Assembly: GCF_014635085.1 (NCBI RefSeq)
Contig: NZ_BMCH01000005.1
Coordinates: 230,914-294,913, forward strand
Direction of reading: 5' to 3'
Length of the DNA: 64,000 nucleotides
Source of the DNA: Asaia siamensis
GTDB lineage: Bacteria > Pseudomonadota > Alphaproteobacteria > Acetobacterales > Acetobacteraceae
Both the position numbers and the translations under genes were made by a program. The notes under the pieces are model-generated. The model was not told the DNA's origin. It saw nothing but the letters and a program-made list of their open reading frames with translations, and did not search any database. Below are positions 17,607 through 27,311 of this stretch, one piece after another. Each line of letters opens with the position of its first letter. The stretch's first letter is position 1.

Positions 17607-20600
17607 TCAGAAACTGGCGCCGATACGCATCTGGAAGCTGCGCCCTATCAGGGCTTCATAGTAACGGGTGAGGTTGTAGATGCCGGAATCTTTCGGCAGG
17701 GCATCGGTGATATTGTTGATCACGAAATTCGTTGAAAGGTTTTTCGTGATTTCGTAGCCGAGCGAGAGATTGAACTGGGCAAAGGCCGGGCGCTTATTGG
17801 CCTCATAACGTGTGGAGGGCACCTGAAGCATGAAAAGGCTCGGCCCGTACCACATCGTCTGCCATTGCGCCGTGAGCGCGCCGCGCTGCCAGGTGGTGTT
17901 GAGTGTGAAATTATCCTTGGGCGACGCCGTGCTTCCCGCCAGCAGATAGGTGGTGGAGAGGTAACGCTGCTGGCTTTTGAGGTAATGAACGTAATTGCCC
18001 TGCAGATCGACCGTGCCGAAATTGTCGGACAGGCCGAGGCGTCTGAGAGGCAGGATATAATCAAGCGTCGTCTGAAGCGCCTGCGTTTCATAGCTGGCGA
18101 TATTATAATAGCCGGACTGGAACGAGGTGATCTGTCCGGAGGAATTACGCCTGAAGGTCGAGCAGAACGGGTTGCTCTCATAATCGGCGGAATCATAGCA
18201 GGCAGCGAGCAGGTTGCTGGCGCTCAGATAGGTAATGGCGTCAGCAACTTTCACATCGACAAACGAGGCCTTCATGTCGAAACCGCGTATGAAATGAGGG
18301 CGAAATTCGAGACTGCCTGTAAAGCTTCTGGAATGTTCATTGCGCAGATGCGCATTGCCTCCTGCTGAGCCCGGTAAAGAGTAGGATTCGAAGTTTGACG
18401 TGAAATTCCGGGGCAGGCCCGCCTTTGCACAATTGGCAGCGCGCAGGGCCGGATTGGGGCCAGACGTGATGCTGGCGCTCGAGCAGGGGTCGGTTCCGCT
18501 CTCATAGGTGGTCGAACGTGGTGAATAGAGTTCACCGACAGACGGATTGCGAACGGAAACGGCGTAGTTGCCGCTCAGTCCGAAATCGCGCATCGGCCAC
18601 CAGGATGCGCCCGCCATATAGGTCCAGTAGGCACCGGTGATACTGTTATAAGTCAGGCGCCCATTGGCTGTGAGCGAAAGATGATAGATGCCGGGCATAT
18701 GCATGCCGGGCGAGACGAGCGGCACGTCGAGTTCGCCAAAGCCCTCATGGGTATGATAGGCGCCGCCCGTGGCCGGAATGACGGCATCATTGCCATATTG
18801 TAGCACCGTGCCATCTGCCTGTTCCCAGCCGCTGAGATAGGTGCCGGGGCTGAAATGATAAGCTTCGCGCCGATGCTCGTAACCAAGATCCCAGCGTATA
18901 GCGCCAGCAGGAAGTCGGAAAACGGTGGAACTGATTTCAGCCTGCAGATCGCGCTGCGTGTTGCGGTTTGACGAACGCGAGATCGCTGTCACGTAATCGC
19001 GTGCGGCCTGGCTCATCTGGTTGTAGCCGAACGGGTTCAGGGGCGCGCAAACGGCGCTACGTGTGGCAATGGGCGCGTTTTCATAACCGGGTGCACATTC
19101 GATCGTTCCATCGGCAGCACGCACGGCATTCAGGGCATTGACCAGATTTGGGATGACCAAAGAGGGTTGGGTGGTCACATTGGTGTAGCGTGTATATTCG
19201 CCGTTGGTCTTCCATTTGAAGTCGCGGTTCAAAGCCCTGAAATCACCGTGCAAACCACCCTGAAAGCGGAACATCTGCAGGGTGGTGCGGTAATAGCCAG
19301 TGTCCAGATCCTGGTTGAGACGGTTCAGATAGAACTGGTCTGTCGGCAGACCATTCGCGGCCAGAGCGTTTTTAATGGTGCTGCTTTCTGTACTGGTCAG
19401 ATAGGGGTTGTCGGTGCTCAGCGCGAGCGGTCCGTTAACCACCCCTTCAGTAAAATAGCTGCTGCTTTGCGGGCCATCGCTGTTGGATGTCAGGGCATTA
19501 TCGAAAGCGGCGCTGCTGAAGGTGCCGTTATTGACTTGGTTCGATGAACTGCCTCTGGCATACCAGCCCTGCCATGTGGCGTGGAGATGATCCGTCAGAT
19601 CATAATGACCCAGAAGCGTGAGATTGAGCCTGTCAGAGGGGGTGCGCATCTGGATGTAATTGCGCAAGGCCAATCCGTCACCGCCGATACCTAGCGCATT
19701 ATCCCCCTTGAGCAGGGTGCCGCTGTTGAACGGGACGAGTGACTGGCCATTCTGGCTGAAAACCAGAGGTGTGCCGTTTGCGCTGGCAATGCCTGCATCG
19801 GCAAGCCCGGCATAGGTCGCGCCGTATAGCCCCCCGTAGACAGGAAGATCGCCGTAATTTCCCGTCAGGGTGGGCATGCCTGTCAGCGAATTCTGTATAT
19901 AGCGCGTGCCCGGGCCGAGCACGAATGTATAGGGTGAATTCTGCCCCAGCGCGGCGCGATGATAGATGACGGCATTCTCGCCGAAACTGTCAGGCCGGTC
20001 ACTGGCGAGCATACCCGCCTGGTTACGGTATTCGAGATCGAAAACCAGTCCGCCACGATCATGGTCGAACCCTGTTCCTGCCTTGAAGGCGATCTTCTCG
20101 GCTGCGTTGTCGAGTTTCTGCGACCAGTCTCCCTGCGCGTTGAGCGAGACCCCTTTGTAATGATCATCGAGTTCGTAGTTGATCACGCCAGCCACGGCAT
20201 CGGCGCCATAGGCGGCGCCAGCGCCTCCGAGACGCGTATCGATCGATTTGATCAATGATGTCGGCAGGGCGCTGATATCGACTTCGGAACCCGGCCCGAC
20301 ACCATAGATCGAGGCGGTAGCACCGCCCCCCATGCGCATGCCATCCACAAGTGTAAGGGTGCGCTGTGACCCGAGATTGAGCAGACTGACGAAGGATTGC
20401 CCCGCACCGAAAGCGCTCTGGGTGCCGAGAGGCGAGTTGTCGCCAACACTTACCGCCGGATTTTCACGCAGCAGGGCCAGACCCAGATCGAGATAGCCGC
20501 GCCGCTGCAACTGGTCTGCACTCAGGGTCGAACCGGCCATGACATTGGTGAGGCGCGATTGTGTGAGTCGTGTTCCGGTAACGTAAAGCATCTCTGTGCC

Positions 20601-20852
20601 AGAGGGAGGGGCCGTTACGGGAGCAGAAAGGGCTGCTGCCTTGACGGCCACGCTACCGGAGGTCTGCTTCGTGGCATCATGAGGGGCGTGCGCGGTATTG
20701 CGTTTTTTTGCATCCAGATGATTGTGTTTCGTTTCCGTATCAGCAACCGCGATGGTAGAAAGCGCGGTGCTTCCGGCCAGAAGAGTGACAAGGAATGTAA
20801 CGATCTTCTTGTGATGAATACCCAGAATTGCTGCGTGTCCGGGAAGCTTCAT
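17607..20852 (-). CDS. Large TonB-dependent outer-membrane receptor
   Basis: A receptor of 1081 residues, larger than siderophore receptors (about 700-800) and nearer to SusC/Oar-like or proteobacterial oligomer receptors. It has a signal peptide (KKIVTFLVTLLAGSTALSTIAVA), a long His/Lys/Ala-rich linker, a TonB-box-like GTEMLYVTGTRLTQSR and a plug (GQSFVSLLNLGSQRTLTLVDGMRM; GGAGAAYGADAVAGVINYEL). The barrel ends with the terminal aromatic signal SFQMRIGASF. No partner genes adjoin it. The ligand is unknown; peptides or carbohydrates are as likely as iron chelates. Confidence 0.85.
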   Translation of the reverse strand: MKLPGHAAILGIHHKKIVTFLVTLLAGSTALSTIAVADTETKHNHLDAKKRNTAHAPHDATKQTSGSVAVKAAALSAPVTAPPSGTEMLYVTGTRLTQSRLTNVMAGSTLSADQLQRRGYLDLGLALLRENPAVSVGDNSPLGTQSAFGAGQSFVSLLNLGSQRTLTLVDGMRMGGGATASIYGVGPGSEVDISALPTSLIKSIDTRLGGAGAAYGADAVAGVINYELDDHYKGVSLNAQGDWSQKLDNAAEKIAFKAGTGFDHDRGGLVFDLEYRNQAGMLASDRPDSFGENAVIYHRAALGQNSPYTFVLGPGTRYIQNSLTGMPTLTGNYGDLPVYGGLYGATYAGLADAGIASANGTPLVFSQNGQSLVPFNSGTLLKGDNALGIGGDGLALRNYIQMRTPSDRLNLTLLGHYDLTDHLHATWQGWYARGSSSNQVNNGTFSSAAFDNALTSNSDGPQSSSYFTEGVVNGPLALSTDNPYLTSTESSTIKNALAANGLPTDQFYLNRLNQDLDTGYYRTTLQMFRFQGGLHGDFRALNRDFKWKTNGEYTRYTNVTTQPSLVIPNLVNALNAVRAADGTIECAPGYENAPIATRSAVCAPLNPFGYNQMSQAARDYVTAISRSSNRNTQRDLQAEISSTVFRLPAGAIRWDLGYEHRREAYHFSPGTYLSGWEQADGTVLQYGNDAVIPATGGAYHTHEGFGELDVPLVSPGMHMPGIYHLSLTANGRLTYNSITGAYWTYMAGASWWPMRDFGLSGNYAVSVRNPSVGELYSPRSTTYESGTDPCSSASITSGPNPALRAANCAKAGLPRNFTSNFESYSLPGSAGGNAHLRNEHSRSFTGSLEFRPHFIRGFDMKASFVDVKVADAITYLSASNLLAACYDSADYESNPFCSTFRRNSSGQITSFQSGYYNIASYETQALQTTLDYILPLRRLGLSDNFGTVDLQGNYVHYLKSQQRYLSTTYLLAGSTASPKDNFTLNTTWQRGALTAQWQTMWYGPSLFMLQVPSTRYEANKRPAFAQFNLSLGYEITKNLSTNFVINNITDALPKDSGIYNLTRYYEALIGRSFQMRIGASF

Positions 20853-21716
20853 CGATCTGGCCTTGTGCTCGTTTTGTGATCTGGGAAACGTTATTTATTG
20901 CCTATTCACGATGGGGCGAAACAAGTCTCGCGCTAATGTCGCTGAAATGGCGCGGAATGTTGTATATTAATCACGGTTTTGCGATAGTGAGCACTACTTA
21001 ATGCAAGGCTGAGCAACAAATTAATGGATTTTCGGGCAGTTGCCGATACTTTGAGGGGACGTTGCGCGTCGAAATACGCGTCTATCCGGATAGTCCTATC
21101 TGTATTGCAGAGAGCCCACGTGTAGATACCGGGGGGGGGTGCGACATTGTCATATTGGCGTGTTATTCCCTTGCCGTCTGGCCTGTAAAATGGAAATTCC
21201 CACAACCCTATTCGGGAGGTGTGACCAACCTCCCATGGTCAGCCAAGCCGATATGCAGGGCTGTGCTGCGCGGGTGCCAAAGGCGATGGTGCAGTCTGAC
21301 AGATTTTGTTCAGTGACGCAGAAGGGATAATGCATCCTGTCTGTGCGCGGTATCATGCGACCGGTATTCTGGAAGGAGGCCAGATCATATGCGTCTGTAC
21401 GTTTCCTTTCGCTGACATCGGGGCAATATCAGGTAAAAAAAGCAGCCCATTGAGGGGATATGAGAAATTTTTATAAGAAAAATCATAAATCAAGATGAAA
21501 TACTTATAGTTATATCGTTATTTAATCTACGATAAATTTTATCATTGCTTATAAAAAGTATTTTTTATGATTTTTCATAATTATATTTTATTGTTTGCAA
21601 ATGAGAAATATCATAATATCCATTACTGCTAGTAAAAATTTATTGTCTCAAATCTTTGTAAAATAAATAGAGCGGTAAGGTAATATTTCCTCAGCCTGAT
21701 GATAAAAACAATAATG

Positions 21717-21730
21717 TTGATTTGCATCAA
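21717..21730. promoter_or_regulatory. Perfect FNR/Anr box
   Basis: TTGATTTGCATCAA matches the FNR/Anr consensus TTGAT-N4-ATCAA at every defined position. It lies 133 bp before the start of the oxidoreductase/PFOR operon, next to the AT-rich block. Oxygen-responsive activation fits the encoded oxygen-sensitive iron-sulfur enzyme. Confidence 0.75.
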
Positions 21731-21808
21731 TGATCGGAAAATTCTGGGCGCCCACTATGGGGTTATCAGGAACGCGACCTTTCTTATGGTCGCGAAGTCC
21801 AGATTTGG

Positions 21809-21825
21809 TTGATAATTGTTATCAA
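21809..21825. promoter_or_regulatory. Perfect dyad before the PFOR operon
   Basis: TTGATAA-TTG-TTATCAA is a 17-bp perfect inverted repeat located 38 bp before the first start codon. The spacing is wrong for FNR (seven, not four, central bases). It could be a repressor site between promoter and gene, or a 5'-UTR hairpin. Confidence 0.45.
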
Positions 21826-21862
21826 CTTGAGTCGGGATTGAAAGAGGGAATGGATCTTTCCG

Positions 21863-23557
21863 ATGCCGCTGAAGCTGCGCGAACTCAACAGGGCTCTTCA
21901 TGTCAGAACGCGCGTCGGAGTGGGTAGCCTGCGCTCACGGCGCCCCGACTATGTCTCCTATCTTCCTCCTTGCAATCATGCTTGTCCCGCGGGGGAGAAC
22001 ATCCAGGGCTGGCTGTCTCTGGCTGAAAAGGGAGAATACGAGGCGGCGTGGCGTCTGCTGACGCAGGAAAACGCATTGCCCGCTATTCACGGTCGTGCCT
22101 GCTATCATCCCTGTGAAGGTGGCTGTAATCGCGCGGATATGGATGCCCCCGTGGCCATTCATGAGGTCGAGCGTTTCCTGGGCGATCGCGCAATGGAGTC
22201 GGGCTGGGTGGTCGAGACTGCTCCCGCTTCGGGCAGGAAGGTACTCGTGGTGGGGTCTGGCCCGGCAGGTCTGGCCTGTGCCTATCACCTTTCCCGCCTT
22301 GGTCATGAAGTCGAGATAAGAGAGGCTTCGGCGCGTGCTGGCGGGATGCTGGCCTATGGGATTCCGGCCTATCGACTGCCGCTTTCGGTGCTCGATGCAG
22401 AGATTGACCGTGTTCTGTCCATGCCGGGCGTCTCGCTGCGCTGCAATGCGCCGGTGACAGACATACGTAGTGTGATGGAGCAATCCGGGTTCGATGCGGC
22501 GTTTATCGCGGTAGGGGCGGCGCGTGCGCTCACCATGGCGCTGCCGGTCGATGGAAAACGCCGCGTGATGGAGGCCATCGATCTGCTGCATCAGGTGCGC
22601 GAGGGCGCCCGGCCCGACCTTGGGCAGGTGGTGGCTGTGATCGGGGGCGGCAACGTTGCGATGGATGCTGCCCGCACGGCAAGACGTCTGGGCGCGCAGA
22701 ATGTGTTCATGGTCTATCGACGCGACCGCGACCATATGAGCGCCCTGTCCGAAGAGATCGAGGCGGCGCAGGAAGAGGGCGTGACCATTCGCTATTGCAG
22801 TGTGGTCAGGCATTTCGGCCCCGAAGGTGTCGAGATCGAGACGATCACCCTTGGTGCCGATGGCAGTATCACGCCGACAGGTGAAACCGAGATCGTTGCG
22901 GCTGACTCGGTCATTCTGGCCATTGGTCAGCATGCCGATCTCTCTCTCTGCGCGGGATTTGCCGATATCGCCATCGGCAAGGGCGATGTCCTGCAGGTCG
23001 ATCGCGCTTTCATGACCGGGCACGCCGGTATTTTCGCAGGCGGCGACTGTGTGCCGGGAGCGCGCACCATGACCACCGCAACGGGGCATGGCAAACATGC
23101 GGCACGTGCCATTGATGCCTTTCTGAAAGGCGAGGCTCTGCCCGAGAAAAAGCCGCGCGATATCGTGACATTCGACATGCTGAACATGCCCACCTTGCTC
23201 GAGGCCGGGCGTGAAGAGGCTGTGGAGCTTCCTCCAGCCCGACGGTCGGGGTTTGAAGAGATCATCGCCGGTCTGGCCGAGCACGAAGCACGACGTGAGG
23301 CGGGGCGCTGCCTCTCCTGCGGCAATTGCTATGAATGCGATAATTGCTACGCCGCCTGTTCCGAACAGGCGATCACCCGGCTCGGCAAGGGGCAGGGTTA
23401 TGCGATTTCGGCGGATCTGTGCACGGGATGTGGCGATTGTGCCGCGCAATGCCCCTGCCATGCCATTGCCATGACGCCCGAAGCCGAAGGCAGCGCGACA
23501 GCGTCTGACGGGATCGGCGAGCTGGTTTCTCCGACAAAATTCGTGGTGCGGGCATGA
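21863..23557 (+). CDS. GltD-like FAD/NAD(P) oxidoreductase with C-terminal 2[4Fe-4S] domain
   Basis: A 564-residue electron-transfer flavoprotein. Residues about 30-100 are the Cys-rich N-terminal Fe-S domain of glutamate-synthase-small-subunit-like proteins (CNHACPAGENIQGW, CYHPCEGGC). The FAD site is VVGSGPAGLACAYHLSRLG and the NAD(P) site is VIGGGNVAMDAARTARRLG. A second FAD contact, GIFAGGDCV, is followed by a ferredoxin tail with two clusters (CLSCGNCYECDNCYAAC and CTGCGDCAAQCPC). Its stop overlaps the nifJ start by 4 bp, so it probably passes electrons between NAD(P)H and PFOR or its carrier. It is not glutamate synthase: no large-subunit gene is present. In-frame stop 21839 makes ATG 21863 the first possible start. 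Confidence 0.85.
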   Translation: MPLKLRELNRALHVRTRVGVGSLRSRRPDYVSYLPPCNHACPAGENIQGWLSLAEKGEYEAAWRLLTQENALPAIHGRACYHPCEGGCNRADMDAPVAIHEVERFLGDRAMESGWVVETAPASGRKVLVVGSGPAGLACAYHLSRLGHEVEIREASARAGGMLAYGIPAYRLPLSVLDAEIDRVLSMPGVSLRCNAPVTDIRSVMEQSGFDAAFIAVGAARALTMALPVDGKRRVMEAIDLLHQVREGARPDLGQVVAVIGGGNVAMDAARTARRLGAQNVFMVYRRDRDHMSALSEEIEAAQEEGVTIRYCSVVRHFGPEGVEIETITLGADGSITPTGETEIVAADSVILAIGQHADLSLCAGFADIAIGKGDVLQVDRAFMTGHAGIFAGGDCVPGARTMTTATGHGKHAARAIDAFLKGEALPEKKPRDIVTFDMLNMPTLLEAGREEAVELPPARRSGFEEIIAGLAEHEARREAGRCLSCGNCYECDNCYAACSEQAITRLGKGQGYAISADLCTGCGDCAAQCPCHAIAMTPEAEGSATASDGIGELVSPTKFVVRA

Positions 23558-26500
23558 GCGCGACAAAAGAGGGCATGAAAATGAGCCGCAAGAATGCAGA
23601 AAGCACCGTCAAGGCCGTGCCCGCTCCGGAAACTGGCGCTTCGGGCGCCAGAATGACCACGCTCGATGGCAATGCTGCTGTCGTTCATGTGGCGTATCGC
23701 GTGAACGAGATCTGCGCGATCTATCCCATTACCCCCTCTTCACCCATGGCAGAGACAGCCGATAGCTGGGCCTGTGAGGGCGTGAAAAACCTGTGGGGCA
23801 ATGTGCCCATCGTGCAGGAAATGCAGGCCGAAGGTGGCGCAGCAGGCTGTGTGCATGGTGCGTTGCAGAGTGGCGCCCTGACCACGACATTCACGGCCTC
23901 TCAGGGTCTTCTGCTCATGATCCCCAATCTCTACAAGATTGCGGGTGAGCTTTCCTCGACGGTGGTGCATGTGGCGGCGCGCGCCCTTGCCGCCGGGGCA
24001 TCGTCGATTTTCGGCGATCATCAGGATCTGATGGCGGTGCGCCAGACCGGGTTTGCCCAGCTTGGCGCAGCATCGGTGCAGGAAGGGCATGATCTGGCGA
24101 TCATCGCCCAGGCGGCGACCCTGGCCTCGCGTGTGCCTTTCATTCATTTCACTGACGGCTTTCGCACGTCGCACGAATATAATTCGCTCGCCCTAGTGCC
24201 TGACGACCAGATCAGGGCGATGATTAATGAGGATCTGGTGCGCGCCCATCGCGCCCGCGCACTGAGCCCGGATAACCCTTTCATCCGGGGGACGTGGCAG
24301 AACCCCGACACCTATTTTCAGTCACGCGAGGCGGTAAACAGCTTCTATCAGAAGACACCGGCAATCGTGCAGGGAATGATGGACCGGTTTGCGTCGCTGA
24401 CCGGGCGTCACTACAGCCTGTTTCGCTATGACGGGCCGAAAGACGCAAGGCGCGTCGTCATCGCCATGGGTTCCGGTGCCGAGGTGGTGCGTGAAACGGC
24501 AAACTGGCTCAACGCGCAAAACCCGGATGAGAAGATCGGCGCCTTGCAGATCCTGCTCTATCGTCCTTTCGACGCCGAGGCCTTTCTCGCCGCCCTGCCG
24601 CGCAGCGTGGAGCGCATAGCGGTTCTGGATCGCACGAAAGAGCCAGGCGCACCGATGGAGCCCCTCCATCTCGAGGTGCTCTCGGTACTCGCTGATGCCG
24701 TGGCGACCGGAAGATTTCCCCATATGCCCCGCGTGATTGGCGGGCGATACGGTCTGTCTTCCCGTGACTTCCATCCCGGCATGGCCAAGGCTGTTTTCGA
24801 TGAACTCGCCCGCCCCGAGCCGAAAAACGGTTTCACCATCGGGCTGATCGACGATGTGACGCATCTGAGCCTTGAGTATGACGAGGCTTTCGACATCGAG
24901 CCCGAAGGTACGACACGCTGCCTGTTCTACGGCCTTGGGGCTGACGGGACAGTGGGCGCCAACAAGAACAGCGTCGAGATCATTGGCGAGATAGAGGGGC
25001 GCTATGCCCAGGCCTATTTCGATTATGACTCGCATAAATCCGGTGCCGAAACCGCCTCGCATCTGCGCTTTGGCAATGCCCCCATCAATGCGCCCTATCT
25101 GATCCGCCATGCCGATTTCGTGGCCTGCCACAAATTCGGCTTTCTTTTTCGGCGTGATCTGCTCGGTGCCGCAAACAGGGGCGGTATCTTCCTGCTGAAC
25201 AGCCCTTATGGGCCCGATGAGGTCTGGGACCAGCTGCCGCGCAAGGTGCAGGATCAGATCATCGACAAGAAGCTACGTTTCTATGTGGTCGACGCGTCCA
25301 GCGTCGCGCAGGAGATCGGTCTCGGCCAGAGAACCAATACGATCCTCCAGACCTGCTTCTTCCATCTGGCGGCAATCCTGCCTGCCGAACAGGCCGTGGC
25401 GTCGATCAAGGCCTATATCGAAAAATCCTATGGCGCCAAGGGGCGCAAGATCGTCGAGCTGAACCACAAGGCGGTCGATGCTGCTGTGGCGGCGTTGCAT
25501 GAGGTGACGGTGCCCGGACGTGCCGAAGGCAGTCGGGAAATGCCAGCCATCGTGCCCCCCGAAGCACCCGGTTTCGTGCAGCGTGTGACGGCTGAGATCA
25601 TGGCCGGGCGCGGCGAGTTGATTCTCGTCAGCGCGATGCCTGTCGATGGCACTTTCCCCGGCGGCACGACACGCTATGAAAAGCGTAATATCGCGCTCGA
25701 AGTACCAGTCTGGGAGCCGGCAAGCTGCATCCAGTGCGGTCAGTGCAGCATTGTCTGCCCGCATAGCGTCATTCGTGCCAAGACCTATGACACTGCGCGT
25801 CTGGAAACGGCGCCAGCCCAGTTCAAATCGGCGCCGATCAACGCCAAGGGCTATCCCGACTCCCGCTATACCTTGCAGCTCTACGTCGAAGACTGCACAG
25901 GCTGTGGCGTCTGTGTCGAAAACTGCCCGGCCATAGACCCTCAGACGCAGGAACGTGCCATCAACATGGCCGACAAGCTGCCCCTGTTGCAGGGCGAGCG
26001 CGAGAATATCGGGTTTTTCGAGAGTCTGCCCGAGATGGATCGCACCCAGGTCAACCCGACCACGATCAGGGGTGTGCAGTTCTATGAGCCACTCTTCGAG
26101 TTCAGCGGGGCCTGCGGCGGATGCGGTGAAACGCCCTATCTCAAACTCGTCTCGCAGCTTTTCGGTGACCGTCTGCAAATTGCCAATGCGACAGGGTGCT
26201 CGGCCATTTTCGCGGGCAATACGCCGGCCCATCCCTGGAAGGCCAATGCCGAAGGGCGTGGTGTGGCGTGGTCGAATTCCCTTTTCGAGGATAATGCCGA
26301 ATTCGGTCTCGGCTTTCGTCTTGCCATCGACAAGCAGACGGAGCTTGCACGCAGCCTCGCCGAGCAGATGAAAGAGCGTATCGGCCCCGATCTGGTTCAG
26401 GCCCTGCTTGATGCGCCGCAGGAAAGCGAGTGGGATTTCGCCATCCAGCGCGAGCGCGTGTCCACGCTGAAAAAGACGCTGGCAGGCGCGACTGAGCCCG

Positions 26501-27222
26501 AGGCCGAGATGCTGCTCTCGGTTGCCGATCATCTCGTGCGCCGCTCGGTATGGATCATCGGTGGTGACGGCTGGGCCTATGATATCGGCTATGGCGGTCT
26601 CGACCATGTTCTGGCGCAGGACCGCAACGTCAATATTCTGGTGCTGGATACCGAGGTCTATTCCAATACGGGTGGTCAGTCCTCCAAGGCGACGCCACTC
26701 GGCGCCTCGGCCAAATTCGCGGCGGCAGGCAAGCGCGTGCCACGCAAGGATCTGGGGCTCCAGGCCGTGTCTTACGGCAATGTGTACGTGGCGCAGATCG
26801 CCCTTGGCGCCGACCCGGAACAGGCACTCATCGCCATGCGCGAAGCCGAGGCTCATGACGGGCCATCGCTCATCATCGCCTATTCGCAGTGCATCGCCCA
26901 TGGCATCGACATGCGCGACGGCATGAAGCAGCAGGCTCGTGCGGTGGCTTCGGGGTACTGGCCGCTCTTCCGCTTCGATCCGGCCATGCGCAAGGAGGGC
27001 CTCAATCCGTTCCAGCTGGATTCAACGCGCCCGCGTATCCCGTTCAAGGATTATGCCTATCGCGAACTGCGTTACAAAACGCTCTCGCGCACCAATCCCG
27101 AGCAGGCAGAGCATCTACTGCATCAGGCCGAAGCGTCAGCCCTGGAGCGCTATCGCCTTTATGAGGATATGGCGGCCCGCGATGGCAGGCGTTTCCTCCC
27201 GCATTGGGAAGACGTGCAGTAA
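23554..27222 (+). CDS. nifJ: Pyruvate:ferredoxin (flavodoxin) oxidoreductase
   Basis: A homodimeric PFOR of 1222 residues, the full family size. It converts pyruvate plus CoA to acetyl-CoA and CO2 and reduces a low-potential carrier. Domain I opens with AYRVNEICAIYPITPSSPMAE. The ferredoxin-like domain has CIQCGQCSIVCPHSVIRAK and CTGCGVCVENCPAIDP. The third cluster cysteines are in GACGGCGETPYLK and NATGCSAIF, and thiamine diphosphate binding is GGDGWAYDIGYGGLDH with TEVYSNTGGQSSKAT. Start 23554 overlaps the upstream stop; an ATG at 23581 is a possible alternative. Oxygen-sensitive chemistry in an acetic acid bacterium is notable and fits the FNR box upstream. Confidence 0.93.
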   Translation: MSATKEGMKMSRKNAESTVKAVPAPETGASGARMTTLDGNAAVVHVAYRVNEICAIYPITPSSPMAETADSWACEGVKNLWGNVPIVQEMQAEGGAAGCVHGALQSGALTTTFTASQGLLLMIPNLYKIAGELSSTVVHVAARALAAGASSIFGDHQDLMAVRQTGFAQLGAASVQEGHDLAIIAQAATLASRVPFIHFTDGFRTSHEYNSLALVPDDQIRAMINEDLVRAHRARALSPDNPFIRGTWQNPDTYFQSREAVNSFYQKTPAIVQGMMDRFASLTGRHYSLFRYDGPKDARRVVIAMGSGAEVVRETANWLNAQNPDEKIGALQILLYRPFDAEAFLAALPRSVERIAVLDRTKEPGAPMEPLHLEVLSVLADAVATGRFPHMPRVIGGRYGLSSRDFHPGMAKAVFDELARPEPKNGFTIGLIDDVTHLSLEYDEAFDIEPEGTTRCLFYGLGADGTVGANKNSVEIIGEIEGRYAQAYFDYDSHKSGAETASHLRFGNAPINAPYLIRHADFVACHKFGFLFRRDLLGAANRGGIFLLNSPYGPDEVWDQLPRKVQDQIIDKKLRFYVVDASSVAQEIGLGQRTNTILQTCFFHLAAILPAEQAVASIKAYIEKSYGAKGRKIVELNHKAVDAAVAALHEVTVPGRAEGSREMPAIVPPEAPGFVQRVTAEIMAGRGELILVSAMPVDGTFPGGTTRYEKRNIALEVPVWEPASCIQCGQCSIVCPHSVIRAKTYDTARLETAPAQFKSAPINAKGYPDSRYTLQLYVEDCTGCGVCVENCPAIDPQTQERAINMADKLPLLQGERENIGFFESLPEMDRTQVNPTTIRGVQFYEPLFEFSGACGGCGETPYLKLVSQLFGDRLQIANATGCSAIFAGNTPAHPWKANAEGRGVAWSNSLFEDNAEFGLGFRLAIDKQTELARSLAEQMKERIGPDLVQALLDAPQESEWDFAIQRERVSTLKKTLAGATEPEAEMLLSVADHLVRRSVWIIGGDGWAYDIGYGGLDHVLAQDRNVNILVLDTEVYSNTGGQSSKATPLGASAKFAAAGKRVPRKDLGLQAVSYGNVYVAQIALGADPEQALIAMREAEAHDGPSLIIAYSQCIAHGIDMRDGMKQQARAVASGYWPLFRFDPAMRKEGLNPFQLDSTRPRIPFKDYAYRELRYKTLSRTNPEQAEHLLHQAEASALERYRLYEDMAARDGRRFLPHWEDVQ

Positions 27223-27311
27223 GGCGCGCCAGGAGGGCTTTTTCCCCTCCCGTCCGAAAAGGGGCGGAAAGGGGAGTTTTCAGGCGGGCGCATTTCAGGA
27301 AAGAGCGAGCA

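Larger units (their letters stand above)
20853..21862. promoter_or_regulatory. 1-kb intergenic region with very AT-rich upstream block
   Basis: No gene recognised. 20853-21430 has ordinary composition and includes two mutually exclusive hairpins (21214-21241) and a run of ten G at about 21131-21140. 21440-21720 is strikingly AT-rich, full of A- and T-tracts, and unlike the GC-rich surroundings. It may be intrinsically curved or a xenogeneic-silencer target. An FNR box and a second dyad follow just before the oxidoreductase operon. Small open frames here (for example 21062-21316) lack any recognisable features. Confidence 0.6.

Noticed and set aside
21062..21316. 84-codon open frame before the PFOR operon
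   Set aside because: It runs through a G10 tract and competing hairpins and has no ribosome binding site or protein-like pattern.
21809..21825. Second FNR box
   Set aside because: The half-sites TTGAT and ATCAA are present but separated by seven bases instead of four, so it is listed only as an unassigned dyad.
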